From positions 1-32,787 of the forward strand of contig USBZ01000022.1 in the NCBI GenBank assembly GCA_900553065.1: 32,787 nucleotides of DNA, given 5' to 3'. Origin of the DNA: an uncultured Desulfovibrio sp. (lineage in GTDB: Bacteria; Desulfobacterota; Desulfovibrionia; Desulfovibrionales; Desulfovibrionaceae). A program made the translations under genes and the position numbers. Below, one piece after another: positions 31,748 to 32,787 of this stretch (position 1 is the first letter of the stretch; every line of letters starts with the position of its first letter). The notes under the pieces are model-generated. The model was not told the origin of the DNA and ran no database searches. It was given only the letters and a program-made list of their open reading frames with translations.

Positions 31748-32480
31748 CGCGGACCCCATCATCCGCATCGAACATGTGTGGAAGTTCTTCGGTGAGCTGC
31801 CCGCCCTGCAGGACGTTTCCCTGAACGTCTATCAGGGACAGCGCGTGGTCATCATCGGTCCGTCCGGCTCCGGCAAGTCCACCCTGCTGCGTTCCATCAA
31901 CAGACTCGAGGAAATCAACAGCGGACTCATCGCCGTGGACGGCATCGACGTCAACGATCCCAAGAACGACATCAACAAGATTCGTCAGAATCTGGGCATG
32001 GTGTTTCAGCAGTTCAACCTGTTCCCGCACAAGACCGTGCTCCAGAACCTCACCATGGCTCCCTGCAAGCTGCGCGGCATGCCGAAAAAGCAGGCCGAGG
32101 AAATTGCGCTCGGACTTTTGAACAAGGTGGGCATCAGCGACAAGGCCAATGTCTATCCCGCCATGCTTTCCGGCGGTCAGCAGCAGCGCGTGGCCATTGC
32201 CCGCGCTCTGGCCATGCAGCCGGAACTCATGCTCTTCGACGAACCTACCTCGGCCCTGGACCCCGAAATGGTGGGCGAAGTGCTCGACGTTATGGTGAAT
32301 CTGGCCCGCGACGGCATGACCATGATCTGCGTCACCCATGAAATGGGCTTTGCCCGTACCGTGGCCGACGTGGTCGTGTTCATGGACAAGGGGCAGATCC
32401 TTGAAGTGGGCACGCCGGAAGAGATCTTCGAGCGGCCTCAGCATCCGAGACTGCAGCAGTTTCTGAATCAGGTTCTTTAG
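31731..32480 (+). CDS. Polar amino-acid ABC importer, ATPase
   Basis: The protein has 249 residues of the GlnQ/HisP type. All ABC motifs are present: Walker A GPSGSGKST (43-51), Q-loop QQFNLFPHKTVLQNL, signature LSGGQQQR (from about 146), Walker B LMLFDEPTSALDPE and the H-loop VTHEMGFA. It powers uptake through the permease encoded just upstream. Its ATG lies within the last codons of the permease gene, so translation is coupled. Family terminal residues (ERPQHPRLQQFLNQVL) agree with a complete C-terminus. Confidence 0.95.
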   Translation: MTNANSADPIIRIEHVWKFFGELPALQDVSLNVYQGQRVVIIGPSGSGKSTLLRSINRLEEINSGLIAVDGIDVNDPKNDINKIRQNLGMVFQQFNLFPHKTVLQNLTMAPCKLRGMPKKQAEEIALGLLNKVGISDKANVYPAMLSGGQQQRVAIARALAMQPELMLFDEPTSALDPEMVGEVLDVMVNLARDGMTMICVTHEMGFARTVADVVVFMDKGQILEVGTPEEIFERPQHPRLQQFLNQVL

Positions 32481-32487
32481 TCTGTGC

Positions 32488-32538
32488 GGGAGACTCTTTG
32501 GAGGCTCCCAAACGACGACCGGCTCGTCACCGGTTTTT
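32488..32538 (+). terminator. Terminator(s) of the amino-acid importer operon
   Basis: Two adjacent hairpins: GGGAG, CTC / GAG, CTCCC (32488-32509), then ACCGG/CCGGT (32518-32522 with 32530-32534) followed by T5. The second has the proper T-tract. Confidence 0.65.
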
Positions 32539-32546
32539 CATTTTCC

Positions 32547-32596
32547 CGGCAGGAAGGAATGCGGAATACGTCCGCGCCTTCCTGCCGATTTCTTTT
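32547..32596 (+). terminator. Large hairpin with T-rich tail
   Basis: CGGCAGGAAGG (32547-32557) pairs perfectly with CCTTCCTGCCG (32577-32587), enclosing an inner stem GCGGA/TCCGC, and is followed by ATTTCTTTT. It may be a backup terminator or the 3' end of a small RNA. Confidence 0.55.
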
Positions 32597-32700
32597 AATG
32601 CGCGGGACAGGGAAAGCGTACGGCATTTTTTCAAGGCATTACAGACGGCTGCGCAGCGCCGCGTTTTCTCTTTTATCCGTATGTCGGCGGAACAGGCATG

Positions 32701-32734
32701 AAGACCGCTTCGGTTCATCGAAGCGGTCTTTCTT
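32701..32734 (+). terminator. Perfect hairpin, terminator-like
   Basis: A 12-bp perfect stem (32701-32712 with 32719-32730), a 6-base loop and a TCTT tail. No gene is seen directly upstream, so it might end a small RNA arising in 32590-32700 or act as a further backup terminator. Confidence 0.65.
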
Positions 32735-32745
32735 GGTTAAAAGAA

Positions 32746-32768
32746 AACCCCCAGCTAGGCTGGGGGTT
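32746..32768 (-). repeat. Perfect hairpin resembling an IS200/IS605-type element end
   Basis: AACCCCCAGC and GCTGGGGGTT form a 10-bp perfect stem around a TAG loop, followed to the window edge by TTCCCGAAAACTTATAG. Read on the minus strand it has a TTTTCTTTT tail. Hairpins of this kind with CCCCCAGC/GCTGGGGG arms occur near the ends of IS200/IS605 elements, where they also block incoming transcription. The transposase would lie outside the window, so this stays a suspicion. Confidence 0.4.
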
Positions 32769-32787
32769 CCCGAAAACTTATAGTTAT

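Larger units (their letters stand above)
32481..32787. other. Right-edge intergenic region with four hairpins
   Basis: No convincing gene. Open frames overlapping this stretch are low-quality and lack ribosome-binding sites. The region is filled with inverted repeats, listed separately. Confidence 0.5.

Noticed and set aside
28346..31768. A 1140-codon open frame on the minus strand opposite nfnB and the importer genes
   Set aside because: Composition artefact of the codon bias of several real genes; it spans two operons, an intergenic region and two terminators.
1..32787. tRNA or rRNA genes, CRISPR arrays, prophage genes
   Set aside because: No T-loop/acceptor-stem pattern, no regularly spaced repeats with spacers, and no phage or Cas protein motifs were seen on either strand.

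Overview
The window is GC-rich, gene-dense bacterial chromosome. It looks like an anaerobic member of the Desulfovibrionaceae (Desulfovibrio/Bilophila/Mailhella-like), though no marker such as dsrAB or 16S is present. The assignment rests on an aryl-sulfate sulfotransferase, the NfnAB electron-bifurcating transhydrogenase, a very long FAD/Fe-S/CCG-domain 2-hydroxyacid dehydrogenase, class I fructose-bisphosphatase, and the overall gene mix. No tRNA, rRNA, CRISPR array, phage gene or complete transposon was found.

Layout. 1-680 is non-coding: an AT-rich left edge, then GC-rich sequence with a possible decayed reading frame. 681-2839 (minus) is an aryl-sulfate sulfotransferase (ASST) followed by two small exported helix-hairpin-helix (HhH) proteins. 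Divergent from it is an orphan membrane histidine kinase with a periplasmic amino-acid-binding-type sensor (3063-5030). 5459-6238 (minus) is a lone periplasmic protein resembling cyclohexadienyl dehydratase (PheC). 6566-8530 (minus) is a trxA-trxB-bamD operon behind a near-consensus promoter. tsaD and fbp follow upstream (8662-10847). Next comes pgsA-ftsB-TPR protein-lipoprotein (11004-13840), an envelope-biogenesis operon. 14105-19229 (plus) holds an M23 endopeptidase and a 1218-residue FAD-linked dehydrogenase. 19425-21533 holds a MipA-like outer-membrane protein, a divergent TetR regulator and a FliW-like protein. 21620-22548 (minus) encodes two membrane proteins (YccF and a DUF457/YdjM-type). 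22791-24766 is asnS-trmH. 25205-26221 (minus) is a TerC/Alx-type membrane protein under a clear yybP-ykoY (manganese) riboswitch, divergent from a beta-carbonic anhydrase. 27519-29788 is nfnA-nfnB. 30137-32480 is a complete polar amino-acid ABC importer. The right edge carries several hairpins, the last resembling an IS200/IS605-type end.

How the genes work together. Three separate proteins use the periplasmic solute-binding fold (kinase sensor, PheC-like protein, ABC importer subunit), suggesting strong reliance on amino acids or related small acids. NfnAB and the FAD/CCG dehydrogenase handle anaerobic electron flow. Most other genes are housekeeping (tRNA modification and charging, thioredoxin, outer-membrane assembly, phospholipid synthesis, division).

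The most unusual parts are: (1) the ASST-HhH-HhH module, where a pair of acidic, exported, paralogous HhH proteins are probable partners of a Tat-exported sulfotransferase; (2) the terC/carbonic-anhydrase intergenic region, with a Mn riboswitch, two divergent promoters and an inverted repeat reaching both -35 boxes; (3) the tetR/mipA operator arrangement; and (4) terminator-like hairpins lying directly upstream of the ribosome-binding sites of the large dehydrogenase and of the ABC importer.
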